Below, in pieces: positions 1 to 9,582 of a stretch of DNA of 64,000 nt (within the stretch, counting starts at the first letter, position 1; each line of letters starts with the position of its first letter). The notes beneath the pieces are model-generated. The model had not been told where the DNA came from. It searched no databases and saw nothing but the letters and a program-made list of their open reading frames with translations. The stretch comes from Pseudomonas xantholysinigenes (lineage in GTDB: Bacteria > Pseudomonadota > Gammaproteobacteria > Pseudomonadales > Pseudomonadaceae), in assembly GCF_014268885.2 (NCBI RefSeq), contig NZ_CP077095.1, positions 711,001 to 775,000 of the forward strand. Direction: 5' to 3'. The position numbers were made by a program, and so were the translations under genes.

Positions 1-7
1 CCAGCAG

Positions 8-802
8 ATGCTAGACCTATTCGAAGGCCGTATCGAATACAGCTACAGCGAGCACCTGCAAGCGTTCAGAGCTGCATGTCAGGACATAGGGTTGGAGCGC
101 CACCCTGATGGCTCTGCCTGTCTGAATGAGGAGGGTACGGCCTACCTGGATCATCATCACAGCATGAACGTCTTGGTCGCCCGGATCCGTCAGTTGACTC
201 ATGAGCGCTGGTATCTCCGCAGGAAACATGACCTCCGCCACCAGGCCAAGGAGCAGGAAATCCAAGTCTGTGACTACGCCGATGCCTTATGTGAGCTCTA
301 CTCACGCATCACCATCATCAGGATCGACTTCCACTACCGTTCTGAGGCGCAGGCCAGGCTACGCGTCGAGCACGTGTTCGAAGACTTGGATGAGCTGATT
401 GCCAAGCACAAGCGCAATACGATTTTTGACCACCTCATCGGCCAGATTTATTCGGTGGAGCAGGGCGACAGGAATGATGGTGGGGGCTACCACATCCACG
501 CTGCCTACTTCTTCAACGGCAACGAGGTGCAGGGCGATGTCTACAAGGCCATCCAGCTCGGTGAGCTATGGGAAGACATCACGCATGGCCAGGGTTACGT
601 GCACAGCTGTAACTACGACAAGGAGAAATACGGTGACGAGTGTGGTATCGGCCGCATCCTGAGGAGTGATCGAGCAATTCGGCGTCATGTCCACAAGGTG
701 GTGAGGTATCTCGTCAAAGATGCTCAGCACCTGCGCTTGAGACCAGAGGGGGCTCGATGCCTGCGGACGGGTCAGGTGAAGCATTCTCGTCGAGGGGGGT
801 GA
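8..802 (+). CDS. YagK/YfjJ-like (inovirus Gp2-type) protein, 5' end possibly truncated by window edge
   Basis: Recognised by similarity to the YagK/YfjJ C-terminal domain, which occurs in CP4-type cryptic prophages and is related to inovirus Gp2 replication-associated proteins. The visible core has a beta strand with IIRIDFHY (about residues 100-107), a GGGYHIHAAYF stretch whose HIH pair resembles the HUH metal site of Rep-type endonucleases, and a basic C-terminus. The reading frame is open to the left edge, so the ATG at 8 may be internal and the true start may lie outside the window. It lies inside the ssrA-linked island and is the leftmost gene seen. A replication role for the element is an inference from the family; nuclease activity is not shown. 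Confidence 0.7.
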   Translation: MLDLFEGRIEYSYSEHLQAFRAACQDIGLERHPDGSACLNEEGTAYLDHHHSMNVLVARIRQLTHERWYLRRKHDLRHQAKEQEIQVCDYADALCELYSRITIIRIDFHYRSEAQARLRVEHVFEDLDELIAKHKRNTIFDHLIGQIYSVEQGDRNDGGGYHIHAAYFFNGNEVQGDVYKAIQLGELWEDITHGQGYVHSCNYDKEKYGDECGIGRILRSDRAIRRHVHKVVRYLVKDAQHLRLRPEGARCLRTGQVKHSRRGG

Positions 803-1237
803 CAGGACGTGGCCTCCTGGATTCTTGCAACTAGAAGCTCAGTCCACCGAGCAGTGTAAGCAGAGGGGGCCAAAACTCTAGTCGTTTCGCCCGCTAGCCG
901 GCTTGGCAACCAGTTCATAGAGCCGCAATTTGAGCTCGATGACGCCCATGCCAACTACGCCTCGGCCTGCAGAGCGGCATGCGCATCAGCCTTATCTGTA
1001 CAGGTGGCGGCGATGTGGCAAAACGCCGATGTCCAAGGATTGCGCCCTGGCCAACTGAAAGCACATCTGGAGCTCAACAAGTAGGTTCTGGCTCGATTCG
1101 CTTCAGACGGTTAAAGTTCGTCATCTGCATTAATCGTATCCTTTTATGGCTATTAAGATTTCTCGCGTTCAGAACCCAAAAATCCGGTTAGTTAATAGCC
1201 TTTCTGTCGTCTCAAAATTAATCGAACGGAATCCCCG
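803..1237. other. Gene-poor stretch between the YagK-like gene and the defence operon
   Basis: No convincing complete gene is seen. On the plus strand a reading frame is open from 860 to the TAG at 1082-1084. It ends in LKAHLELNK and has no plausible start codon, so at best it is the 3' remnant of a lost gene. From about 1090 the sequence becomes AT-richer and probably holds the promoter of the downstream helicase-methylase operon. Confidence 0.4.
1148..1200. promoter_or_regulatory. Inverted repeat upstream of the defence operon (possible operator)
   Basis: GGCTATTAA at 1148-1156 is repeated in inverted orientation as TTAATAGCC at 1192-1200. The arms flank 35 AT-rich bases about 40-90 bp before the start of the first operon gene. 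This placement suits a regulator-binding site or a long-loop hairpin in the leader. No regulator is encoded next to it in the window. Confidence 0.3.
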
Positions 1238-4200
1238 ATGAACAATTCAGACACAGCGGCCAGCCACGTGCCCCGTGTTGGCATGCTCGCCACTGTCCGG
1301 AACCGCCGCGGTGTGATCTCCTCTGTAGAGCCCTTCAGTGACAGTAAGACCTCTGCGTTGCTGCACCTGGTTACCATCGAGTTCAGCGATGCCGATGGTG
1401 ATGTAGAAGAATCGCTGCTATGGGAGCGTGAGCGCGGTCCGGTGGTATTGGAGCCGAATGCTCTGCCTAAAGTCGATCGCGAAGCCCCGATGCAGCAGGA
1501 TGAGTTTCTGGCTCTGCAGCGTGCCGCTCGATGGAGCGCCCTTACTCCGTTCTTATCTGCAAGTGATCTACATGAGCGCTCGGAGCCAGTGCCTACTGCT
1601 CCGGTATATGGTGCGGTCAGCGTTGATGACTTCCAGCTCGTACCCCTAGCGCGGGCCATGCGCATGCCACGTGTGTCTCTACTGTTAGCCGATGATGTGG
1701 GTTTAGGGAAAACCGTCGAAGCCGGTCTGATTCTGGCTGAACTGATCCGCAAGCGTCGTATCCGCCGGGTGCTGATCATTACTCCTGCGGCTTTGCGTAC
1801 CCAGTGGCAGCAGGAGATGGAGGAGAAGTTCTCCCTCGGTTTCGATATTGTCGACAAAGCCGCCACCCACAAGCTGCAGAAAGAGATGGGACTGGATGCA
1901 AACCCCTGGCGTGCACTGCCGCGCATCATCACGTCTTACCACTACTTGCGTCAGCCTGATGTGCTGGAGCAGTTCATCGCCAATTGTGAATCCATTAAGC
2001 AGCGGGGTGGTGCACAGCTGCCGTGGGATCTGCTGATTGTTGATGAAGCCCACAACCTGATGCCGTCCAACTTCGGCGAAGACAGCGATCTGGCCAAAAT
2101 GCTGCGGATCTTGACGCCGTACTTTGAGCACCGCCTGTTTCTGACAGCCACACCGCACAACGGCCATACCCGCTGTTTCTCGGGTCTGCTGGAGCAACTA
2201 GACCCAGTTCGCTTCACTCAGACGCCGGACTTCACCGATAAAGAGCGTAAAATGATCGGCGATGTGCTGATCCGCCGTCTGAAAAGCGAGATCAACGATC
2301 AGGATCGCCATGCGGGCCGAGTGCCGCGTTTTGCCAAGCGCTACCTCGAACCGTTGCCGCTGTATATGTTCAAGCCGGAGCAGGAGCTGGCGGGTGCCGT
2401 TCGCAAGTTTTGCGCGCAGTTGAAAGGAATTATCCGCACCGCTCCCGAAGCACGCATGGTGCTCAATTTCGCCATTGAGATTTTGCGCAAGCGGTTGTTG
2501 TCGTGTCCGGTGGCCTTCGCCGACAGCTGGTTGCGCTTCAAGGAGGGCCTGGCTGCCAAAGAGGCGTTGCAGGCAACTGAAGTGGCTGCCGCCCGTCGTG
2601 CCAGTGAAGAAGATATCGACGATGATCAGGAGCGCGAGAGCCGCAGCCGCCATGCCGCGCAGCTCGTCGGCGCCTGGATGCACCCCTACGTGGATGCACT
2701 GCAGTCAGAGATTGACGCAATTGATGCCGCGCTGAAGTCTTTGGGGCTGGACAAGCAGCCCGTGGTTATGGCTAAGCCGAAATCGGATGCCCGGTTTGAT
2801 CGCCTGCGCGAGCTGATCGGCAAGGAGCTGCGTAACGCTGAACAGTGGAAAAATGATGAGCGACTGATAATTTTCACCGAGTACAAAACCACGCTCGACT
2901 ATTTGGTCAACCGCTTGAATGACGAGTATGGCGCTGAACCCGGCAGCATCTGCATGCTCTATGGCGGCATGCATGAGGACGAGCGCGAGTCGGTAAAGCG
3001 CGCCTTCAACGATCCAGATGCGCCGATACGAATTTTGGTCGCGACCGATGCAGCCTCTGAAGGTCTTAACCTGCAGCACACTGCCCGCTTGTTGATGCAC
3101 TACGAGATTCCGTGGAACCCCTCGCGTCTAGAACAGCGTAACGGCCGTATCGACCGTCATGGTCAATCACGGGATGTCACCATCTTTCACTTCACCAGCG
3201 AAGATGACAGTGACCTACAGTTTGTCGCCCGCGTGCTGGGCAAGGTCAACGACATCCGCGAGGATCTAGGTTCGGTGGGTGAGGTGTTTGATGCCGCTTT
3301 TCAGCGTCGCATGATGGAGATGGACGAAGACCGCGATGTGTTGGGTGACCTGGACCTGCAGATAAGCAGTCGCAGAAGTGCAACCGAAGATGCTCAGGTT
3401 CACACAGAGGAAAGCGGCGAAGACGAAAAACAGCGGTTGCAACAGCTGCTAGACGATCTAGACCTTAATCCCGGTACCCTCAAAGACACACTCGGCGTTG
3501 CCATGGGTCTGGGCGCCTCGCGAGAAGTGCTGGATGGTCCTGATGCCCAGGGCCGCATGCGCTTGCGTACGCCGCTACCTATGCGCTGGCAGGCCGTGGT
3601 CGATGACACCCTGCGCTTGCCCTTGCAGAAAGGTATCAGCGGCGCCATGCCCTGGCTGGTGTTCGACAACCACTTCTTTATCCACAACATCAATGGTCGG
3701 CCGGTATTCCGGCCCTCCCCGGACACCGTGCTGCTGCACCTGGGCCATCCATTGCTGCGTCAGTCGCTCAATGCCTTTGCACGCTTGCGCTTTCCGGGCG
3801 GGCAGGCCGAATTTCAGCCGCCTAGCCGCTGGCTGGTAAGCCGAGGCCAGGTGCCGGCTGGCGCTGAAGCGCTGGTGCTGTTCACTGTGGAGGAAATGGC
3901 CGTTAACGATCTGCGCGAAACCTTCCACCACTGGACCCGCACTCTGGCACTGCCGGTGCAAAACAATGCTCTGGGTGAACCCTTGCCTTACAGCGGGCCG
4001 CACTTTGGTTTGCTTGGGCAGCAAAGTGCAGCCGATGTACCCGCCGCACGCGATCTATGGGACGAGGTAGAGGACAATATTAAAACCTTATTGGGCAGTT
4101 ACCGAGCTGATTTGACTCAGATCCTTCGTACCCAACTCAAGAGTGCGTACGAGCAGGCGAGGGATCATGAAAAGGATGCATTCGAGCAGCGCATTCGTGA

Positions 4201-4504
4201 AGTTGCGGCCCTGCAAAAGGCACAGAGCATCGACAAGCTAAAACGAGAAATTGAGCAACAGCGGGTGGCTAGCATCCAGCAGCAACTATTTGATAACGCC
4301 GATGCACTGGCCGAAAAGCGTCTGCGTGATCTGGAGTACGAGCTCAAGCGCCGCCAGAACCAGTTTGGTGACCTGCAAGAGCGTCTGACCGAAGAGAAGC
4401 GTCGTATCCTTGAGCAGGTTCTGCCGCGCCGCTTTGCCCTGCGTGGCGAAGCTCAAGTCTTTCCGGTAACCATTGAAATTCGTTTCCCGGAGGTGGGTGT
4501 ATGA
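1238..4504 (+). CDS. SNF2/RapA-type DEAH helicase, DrmD-like (DISARM-related)
   Basis: A 1088-residue superfamily 2 ATPase of the SNF2/RapA branch. Walker A lies in LLADDVGLGKT (about residues 150-160), DEAH near 269, and motif III as LFLTATPHNGH. The helicase C lobe has IIFTEYKTTLDYL (about 545), motif V ATDAASEGLNLQ and motif VI QRNGRIDRHGQ (about 633). Residues 15-70 form a small beta-rich module (RNRRGVISSVEPF ... LLWERERGP) like the N-terminus of DISARM DrmD. Residues about 965-1070 are charged and helical, likely a coiled coil. The stop overlaps the next start (ATGA), so the genes are translationally coupled. The start follows a weak GGA Shine-Dalgarno. Role inferred from family and context: DNA or chromatin-like remodelling in phage defence. 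RapA itself is less likely because of the extra domains and the operon. Confidence 0.85.
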   Translation: MNNSDTAASHVPRVGMLATVRNRRGVISSVEPFSDSKTSALLHLVTIEFSDADGDVEESLLWERERGPVVLEPNALPKVDREAPMQQDEFLALQRAARWSALTPFLSASDLHERSEPVPTAPVYGAVSVDDFQLVPLARAMRMPRVSLLLADDVGLGKTVEAGLILAELIRKRRIRRVLIITPAALRTQWQQEMEEKFSLGFDIVDKAATHKLQKEMGLDANPWRALPRIITSYHYLRQPDVLEQFIANCESIKQRGGAQLPWDLLIVDEAHNLMPSNFGEDSDLAKMLRILTPYFEHRLFLTATPHNGHTRCFSGLLEQLDPVRFTQTPDFTDKERKMIGDVLIRRLKSEINDQDRHAGRVPRFAKRYLEPLPLYMFKPEQELAGAVRKFCAQLKGIIRTAPEARMVLNFAIEILRKRLLSCPVAFADSWLRFKEGLAAKEALQATEVAAARRASEEDIDDDQERESRSRHAAQLVGAWMHPYVDALQSEIDAIDAALKSLGLDKQPVVMAKPKSDARFDRLRELIGKELRNAEQWKNDERLIIFTEYKTTLDYLVNRLNDEYGAEPGSICMLYGGMHEDERESVKRAFNDPDAPIRILVATDAASEGLNLQHTARLLMHYEIPWNPSRLEQRNGRIDRHGQSRDVTIFHFTSEDDSDLQFVARVLGKVNDIREDLGSVGEVFDAAFQRRMMEMDEDRDVLGDLDLQISSRRSATEDAQVHTEESGEDEKQRLQQLLDDLDLNPGTLKDTLGVAMGLGASREVLDGPDAQGRMRLRTPLPMRWQAVVDDTLRLPLQKGISGAMPWLVFDNHFFIHNINGRPVFRPSPDTVLLHLGHPLLRQSLNAFARLRFPGGQAEFQPPSRWLVSRGQVPAGAEALVLFTVEEMAVNDLRETFHHWTRTLALPVQNNALGEPLPYSGPHFGLLGQQSAADVPAARDLWDEVEDNIKTLLGSYRADLTQILRTQLKSAYEQARDHEKDAFEQRIREVAALQKAQSIDKLKREIEQQRVASIQQQLFDNADALAEKRLRDLEYELKRRQNQFGDLQERLTEEKRRILEQVLPRRFALRGEAQVFPVTIEIRFPEVGV

Positions 4505-7500
4505 GCCTTCATGCGGAAGGATGGGCGCAGCTCAAACATGGTGGCCTGCTGTTATCCCCGTCCAAGCTGGATGAGTTTTTCCCGGTAGCCGCACCTGTCA
4601 TGAGGGAATTTGCGGCCGAAAAACTCCGTCGTGCCCTCACGGCGTTTGACGGCAGTAATGAAAGCCTGAGCAGCCTGCTGGATTACATCCTGCAGGATCT
4701 TTCCGGGCTGCCCGCAGATGAATGGCAAAAGGCTCAGGGCGTCGACAGTCGCTGGGCCGTACGTAGCTTTACCGGCGCCCAGATCAAACCCCGCCGTCTG
4801 TGGCTGGGGCCAAACGGTGAAACCCTGGCCGTGTTCGTGCCTGATGATGGCGGCTCGCGTCAGTTCGCCAGCCGCTTGGGGGTAGGGCGCTCACGGCAGT
4901 TGTTGGGACGCGTGGTCGAATGGCTGCGTCGTACCGGGCAGGCGCTGGCGCTGGTAACCAATGGCCGCCAATGGCGCCTGGTGCAAGCCGGTAGCGATCA
5001 CGACGCCTGGTGCGAGTGGGATATCGACCTCTGGTTCAACGAAGGTCAACCCTCAGCCCAGACAGTGGCCTGGCGCACCCTGCTCAACCGCAACACTCTG
5101 CTGGCAGGGCAGGGCCAGAGTCTCCTGCTGCAAGCCATCAGCGGCTCCCGAAAGGGCCAGGCTGAGCTCTCCAACATACTGGGTGAGCGCGTGCGGCAGG
5201 GAGTGGAAGAGCTGATCACCGCTTCTCATATCGCCATCGAGCAGGCTCAACAGCAAGGGCAGGCGCACGATTACAAAGATCTATACGTCGCCGGCTCGCG
5301 CATTATCATGCGCTGCATCATTACCCTCTTTGCCGAAGCCCGCGGCCTAGTGCCGGTCGACAACCCTATTTATCAGCAGGCCTACAGCCTGGAAGGGTTG
5401 CGTCATCAAATGGACCGCCGCGCCGGTGGCCGAGGCAACGAACGCCTGAGCCAGGGCCGCAGCGCCTGGCCGCGCCTGATTGGCCTGTTCAACCTGATCC
5501 ATGAAGGCTCCGCTCACGAACGCCTGACTGTTCCTCGTTATGGCGGTGCGCTATTCGAACCGGGAAATCCTGGCAGCGACGATGGCATTTCCCGTGCACT
5601 GGCGCTGCTGGAAAGCAGTCAGAATCTGGTCAGCGATCTGCAGGTGCACAAACTGCTGCGCCTGCTCACCCGCACCAAAATGAAGGTGCGACAGGGGCGC
5701 GGCAGCCGCTGGGTTGATGCGCCGGTAGATTTCTCTACTCTGTCTTCGGAATACATCGGCATTCTTTACGAAGGCCTGCTCGACTTCGAACTCAAACAGG
5801 CTGGCGACAATGACCCGGTGATCTTTCTCGCCGTAGGCAACCAGCCTGCCCTGACTTTGTCTCAGTTGGAGGCGATGGACGACAAAGCCATCAAGCAGCT
5901 GTTCGAAGCCCTGAAGAAAAAAGACAAGGCCGGGGATGACAGTGGTGACGAAGGTGACGGGGACGCGGAAGAAACCGCCGACAGCGAAGAAAGCGAAGAG
6001 AACGCCGACGAAGAAACCGAATCCGTCGAGGACGACAGCCAAGAAGGGATTGTCGCCAGCGACGACAGCGCAGAAGAGCTGATCCTTAGCGAAGAACATC
6101 TAGTCCGGGCCAATACCTGGCTGCAGCGTGCCGCGCAGATTGCCGGGCTGGTAAAAAAGCCCCGTGGCCGCAAAGCCAATGCCACCGGTGATGAAGAACA
6201 ACAGGTACTGGAAAAGGCCGGCAAGCATCTGTGTGTTCGTATGGTCTCCCCCGGCCAGTTCTTCCTGGTGCGCTGGGGTGGTACCCGTAAGGGCGCCGGC
6301 ACCTTCTACACCCGGCCCCAACTGGCCGCGCCCACCGTGCGCCGCACCCTGCAACCACTGGCTTATGAGGCCGTGCGCAGCGAAATCGATTCGCGCACCG
6401 GGCTGGACGCCGTAGTGGAGTGGGCACCGAAAAAGCCCGAGCAGATTCTGGCCCTGAAGGTGTGCGACCCGGCCATGGGCTCTGGCTCTTTCCTTGCGGG
6501 TGCCCTGCGTTACCTCACCGAAGCACTGACCCAGTCGCTGTTCCACCATAAGCTGATCGAGCGTAGCGAAGATGGCGGTGTGCCACGCATGGCTGACGGC
6601 AAGTTGGCCGAACTGCTCAGCGATGAGTTGACCAAACTCAATCCCAAAGATGATGGCTTTGAAGAGGCTCTACGCGCCCAGCTCAAGCGTCACATTGTGG
6701 AAAACTGCCTGTACGGCGTCGACCTTGACCCGCTAGCAGTGGAGCTGGGGCGTATGGCGCTCTGGGTGGAAACTATGGACCGCGATCTGCCCTTTGGCTT
6801 TCTTGATCACAAGCTCAAGGTCGGTAACGCCCTGGTGGGCACCTGGTTTGACAACTACCGCGACTACCCAGCCTTGGCCTGGGAGCGGGAAGGCGGCGAC
6901 AAGGACTACCAAAAGAACAAACCGGACAACCTGATCAATCACGGGTACGAAGACGCCAAGGGCAAGCGCAAGGGTGACGTCTTTACCGATGCGATAAAGG
7001 CTCGCAGCAAGGCTGTACCCGAGCAACTGCAGGCGCTGCTGAGTGGCCAGATGACCCTGGAGGGCAATCTTGATGCCGGCAATGTCCACGACGAGCTGCT
7101 CAAGGTGTTCAAGAAGCTACATCGCCTGCCGGTACACGAGAGCGAAAAACGTGCCGAGGTCTACCGCAACGAGGTACTGAACAACCCGCACTACCATGCC
7201 CTGAAAGCGCGCATGGACCTATGGTGCGCACTGTGGTTCTGGCCCGGCGAGCAGATCGAGCTGGCACCGCTGCCGCGTGAGTTTGCCAACCCCAATGAGC
7301 ATGCGTTGGCCATTGCCGGCGAAGTAGCCCGCCGCCAGCGCTTTTTCCACTGGGAGCTGGAGTTCCCGGATGTGTTCACCGCCACTCAGGACGGCTTTGA
7401 TGCGTTGCTGGGAAACCCTCCATGGGAAATCCAGAAGCCCAACTCCAAGGAGTTTTTCTCCAACCACGACCCGCTCTACCGCGCCTATGGCAAGCAGGAG

Positions 7501-9582
7501 GCGCTGGTCAAGCAGCTGGAGTATTTCCGCGCCTGGCCGCAACTGGAGCACGACTGGATTGCTTACAACGCCAGCCTGAAAGGGATGTCCAACTGGGCGA
7601 AGTATGTGGGCAAGCCTTTTGGTGATCGCGTTACCGAAGACAAGAATGGTAAGAAGAAGCACGACCTGAACTTGGGCAGCGGCAGAAACAGCTTTGAAGC
7701 CTCGGCGGTCGTGCATAAAAAGTGGCTGCAACAGCGTAAGAAAAACAAGGGCTTCGCCGATACCGCACATCCTTTCCTGCATCAGGGCTCAGCTGACCTC
7801 AATACCTACAAGCTGTTTCTGGAGCTAAGTCATGCACTGCTGCGCGGGCAGGGGCGTCTGGGCATGATCGTGCCCAGCGGTATTTATACCGACAAGGGCA
7901 CCACCGACCTGCGTGAGTTGTTCCTCAGTCAGTGCGACTGGCAGTGGCTGTTTGGCTTCGAGAACCGCGAAGGCATTTTCGATATTCACCGCTCTTTCAA
8001 ATTTTGCCCGCTGATCGTGCAGAAGGGCGGGCAAACCGAGGCCATCTGTGCTGCCTTTATGCACCGCAACGTGGATGACTGGGAGCAGGCCGAGCGCCAT
8101 GTGCTGGCCTATCCACGCGCGCGGGTGGAGGAATTCTCGCCGTACTCCAAGGCCATTCTGGAGATCCGCAGCGAGCAGGATCTGCGTGTGTTGCAGAAGA
8201 TGTACGCCAACGGCGTGTTGCTGGGTGACCAAAGCGAGAACGGCTGGGGTATCAAGTACGCCACCGAATTCCACATGACCAACGATTCCAAGCTGTTCCC
8301 TCCGCGGCCCAAGTGGGAGGAGAAGGGCTATTACCCCGACGAGTACGGCCACTGGCTGAAAGGACCTTGGCGCGACTACTGCGGCTCGAAGCATATCCTG
8401 GAGCGCGACCCTGGGTTGGTGCTGTCGCGGGATGGGCGGCAGGGGATACCTGTTGAGGCGATTGAGGATGTGGCATTGCCAATTTACAACGCCAAGATCT
8501 TTGATCTTTGGGACTATTGTGTTTCTGGTTGGCTATCCGGAAAGGGACGTGGCGCGAAGTGGGAAAATATCGGTTTCCCGAAGGTGATGAGGCCCGAATA
8601 CCTTATGGGTTTGGCTGACTGGATAGATACAGGTGCAGTCCGTAAAACAAGCCGCCTCTTGTTCAAAGATATCAGTACAGCCGTCCACAAACGTACGATG
8701 ATGTCTGCTATTACACCAAATTTCCCGGCAGTTAATGCTTCGCCGGTGCTCTCGTGTAGTCGATTCGACGGGGAACTTGAGCTTCAATCAGTTCTTGGGT
8801 CTTTTGAATTTGACTATATTGCCAAGTTCAAAATTGGCTACCTTCATCTTAATTACTTCATCGTGGAAGAGTGTGCGCTGGCCAGACCGGAATCGATTGG
8901 TAGTGTGCAGCAGATCATCAAAAAAATCAGCGCGCAACTTTCATGCTGCTCGGAGAGCTTTTCGCCCGCTTGGATCGATGCCGTGCGTTCTGATACCGCA
9001 ATGTCATGGAGAAGGCTGTGGGCGCTTACTCAGGCCGAGAGATTGAGGCTTAGAGTTATTCTTGATGCTCTTATTGCTCATTTGTATGGATTAGATGGCG
9101 ATGAATTTTTTTGGATTTTAAAAGATACGGATTACCCTTTGGAGTTTTTGAGGGTAAAGGCAAATACGCAGGCTCTTGATCAAAAAAGGTTCTGGCGTAT
9201 CGACAAAGACAAAGACCCCGAACTGCGCCATACCGTCCTGTCACTCGTCGCCTTCCAAGACCTCCAGGAAAAAGGCCTTGTTGCCTTCCTTGCCCAGAAC
9301 GATGGTGAAGGCTGGATGATTCCCGAGGAATTGCGTCTGGCGGACTATGGTTTGGGCCATGACGAGCGCGCCCATTGCAACCAGCCGGTAGCTTCACGCC
9401 TGGGACCACGATTCTACGACTGGCAGTTGAAAGAAGATGTGGAGCGTTCCTGGCAGGAGTGCACCGCCCATGCCGAGTTGATCCGTCGCATTGTGCCGCT
9501 GCCGGAGTTGGAACAGTCCGACCGGCTCGCCGAAGCGCATGCGTCCCATAAAACAGAATCACCGCAGGGAGCACTGTTCTGA
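4501..9582 (+). CDS. Giant N6-adenine DNA methyltransferase, DrmMI / type IIG-like
   Basis: A 1693-residue gamma-class amino-methyltransferase of the Eco57I/type IIG kind. SAM-binding motif I is DPAMGSGSF, starting at residue 656, and catalytic motif IV is NPPW at about 972. The N-terminal 300 residues have the ALVTNGRQWRLV signature seen in type IIG and ISP enzymes, but I see no clear PD-(D/E)XK there. Residues about 471-527 are an extremely acidic Asp/Glu linker. After the catalytic core, GIFDIHRSFKFCPLIVQ marks the entry to a TaqI-type target-recognition region. The DNA for about 8460-9200 within that region is visibly AT-richer than its flanks. It overlaps the upstream gene by 4 bp and the downstream ATG by 1 bp. 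Likely job: host modification for the defence operon. An alternative is a stand-alone type IIG enzyme or a BREX PglX relative. Confidence 0.85.
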   Translation: MSLHAEGWAQLKHGGLLLSPSKLDEFFPVAAPVMREFAAEKLRRALTAFDGSNESLSSLLDYILQDLSGLPADEWQKAQGVDSRWAVRSFTGAQIKPRRLWLGPNGETLAVFVPDDGGSRQFASRLGVGRSRQLLGRVVEWLRRTGQALALVTNGRQWRLVQAGSDHDAWCEWDIDLWFNEGQPSAQTVAWRTLLNRNTLLAGQGQSLLLQAISGSRKGQAELSNILGERVRQGVEELITASHIAIEQAQQQGQAHDYKDLYVAGSRIIMRCIITLFAEARGLVPVDNPIYQQAYSLEGLRHQMDRRAGGRGNERLSQGRSAWPRLIGLFNLIHEGSAHERLTVPRYGGALFEPGNPGSDDGISRALALLESSQNLVSDLQVHKLLRLLTRTKMKVRQGRGSRWVDAPVDFSTLSSEYIGILYEGLLDFELKQAGDNDPVIFLAVGNQPALTLSQLEAMDDKAIKQLFEALKKKDKAGDDSGDEGDGDAEETADSEESEENADEETESVEDDSQEGIVASDDSAEELILSEEHLVRANTWLQRAAQIAGLVKKPRGRKANATGDEEQQVLEKAGKHLCVRMVSPGQFFLVRWGGTRKGAGTFYTRPQLAAPTVRRTLQPLAYEAVRSEIDSRTGLDAVVEWAPKKPEQILALKVCDPAMGSGSFLAGALRYLTEALTQSLFHHKLIERSEDGGVPRMADGKLAELLSDELTKLNPKDDGFEEALRAQLKRHIVENCLYGVDLDPLAVELGRMALWVETMDRDLPFGFLDHKLKVGNALVGTWFDNYRDYPALAWEREGGDKDYQKNKPDNLINHGYEDAKGKRKGDVFTDAIKARSKAVPEQLQALLSGQMTLEGNLDAGNVHDELLKVFKKLHRLPVHESEKRAEVYRNEVLNNPHYHALKARMDLWCALWFWPGEQIELAPLPREFANPNEHALAIAGEVARRQRFFHWELEFPDVFTATQDGFDALLGNPPWEIQKPNSKEFFSNHDPLYRAYGKQEALVKQLEYFRAWPQLEHDWIAYNASLKGMSNWAKYVGKPFGDRVTEDKNGKKKHDLNLGSGRNSFEASAVVHKKWLQQRKKNKGFADTAHPFLHQGSADLNTYKLFLELSHALLRGQGRLGMIVPSGIYTDKGTTDLRELFLSQCDWQWLFGFENREGIFDIHRSFKFCPLIVQKGGQTEAICAAFMHRNVDDWEQAERHVLAYPRARVEEFSPYSKAILEIRSEQDLRVLQKMYANGVLLGDQSENGWGIKYATEFHMTNDSKLFPPRPKWEEKGYYPDEYGHWLKGPWRDYCGSKHILERDPGLVLSRDGRQGIPVEAIEDVALPIYNAKIFDLWDYCVSGWLSGKGRGAKWENIGFPKVMRPEYLMGLADWIDTGAVRKTSRLLFKDISTAVHKRTMMSAITPNFPAVNASPVLSCSRFDGELELQSVLGSFEFDYIAKFKIGYLHLNYFIVEECALARPESIGSVQQIIKKISAQLSCCSESFSPAWIDAVRSDTAMSWRRLWALTQAERLRLRVILDALIAHLYGLDGDEFFWILKDTDYPLEFLRVKANTQALDQKRFWRIDKDKDPELRHTVLSLVAFQDLQEKGLVAFLAQNDGEGWMIPEELRLADYGLGHDERAHCNQPVASRLGPRFYDWQLKEDVERSWQECTAHAELIRRIVPLPELEQSDRLAEAHASHKTESPQGALF

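Noticed and set aside
979..1191. 70-codon plus-strand frame before the defence operon
   Set aside because: No ribosome-binding site and no protein-like composition; it overlaps the presumed promoter.
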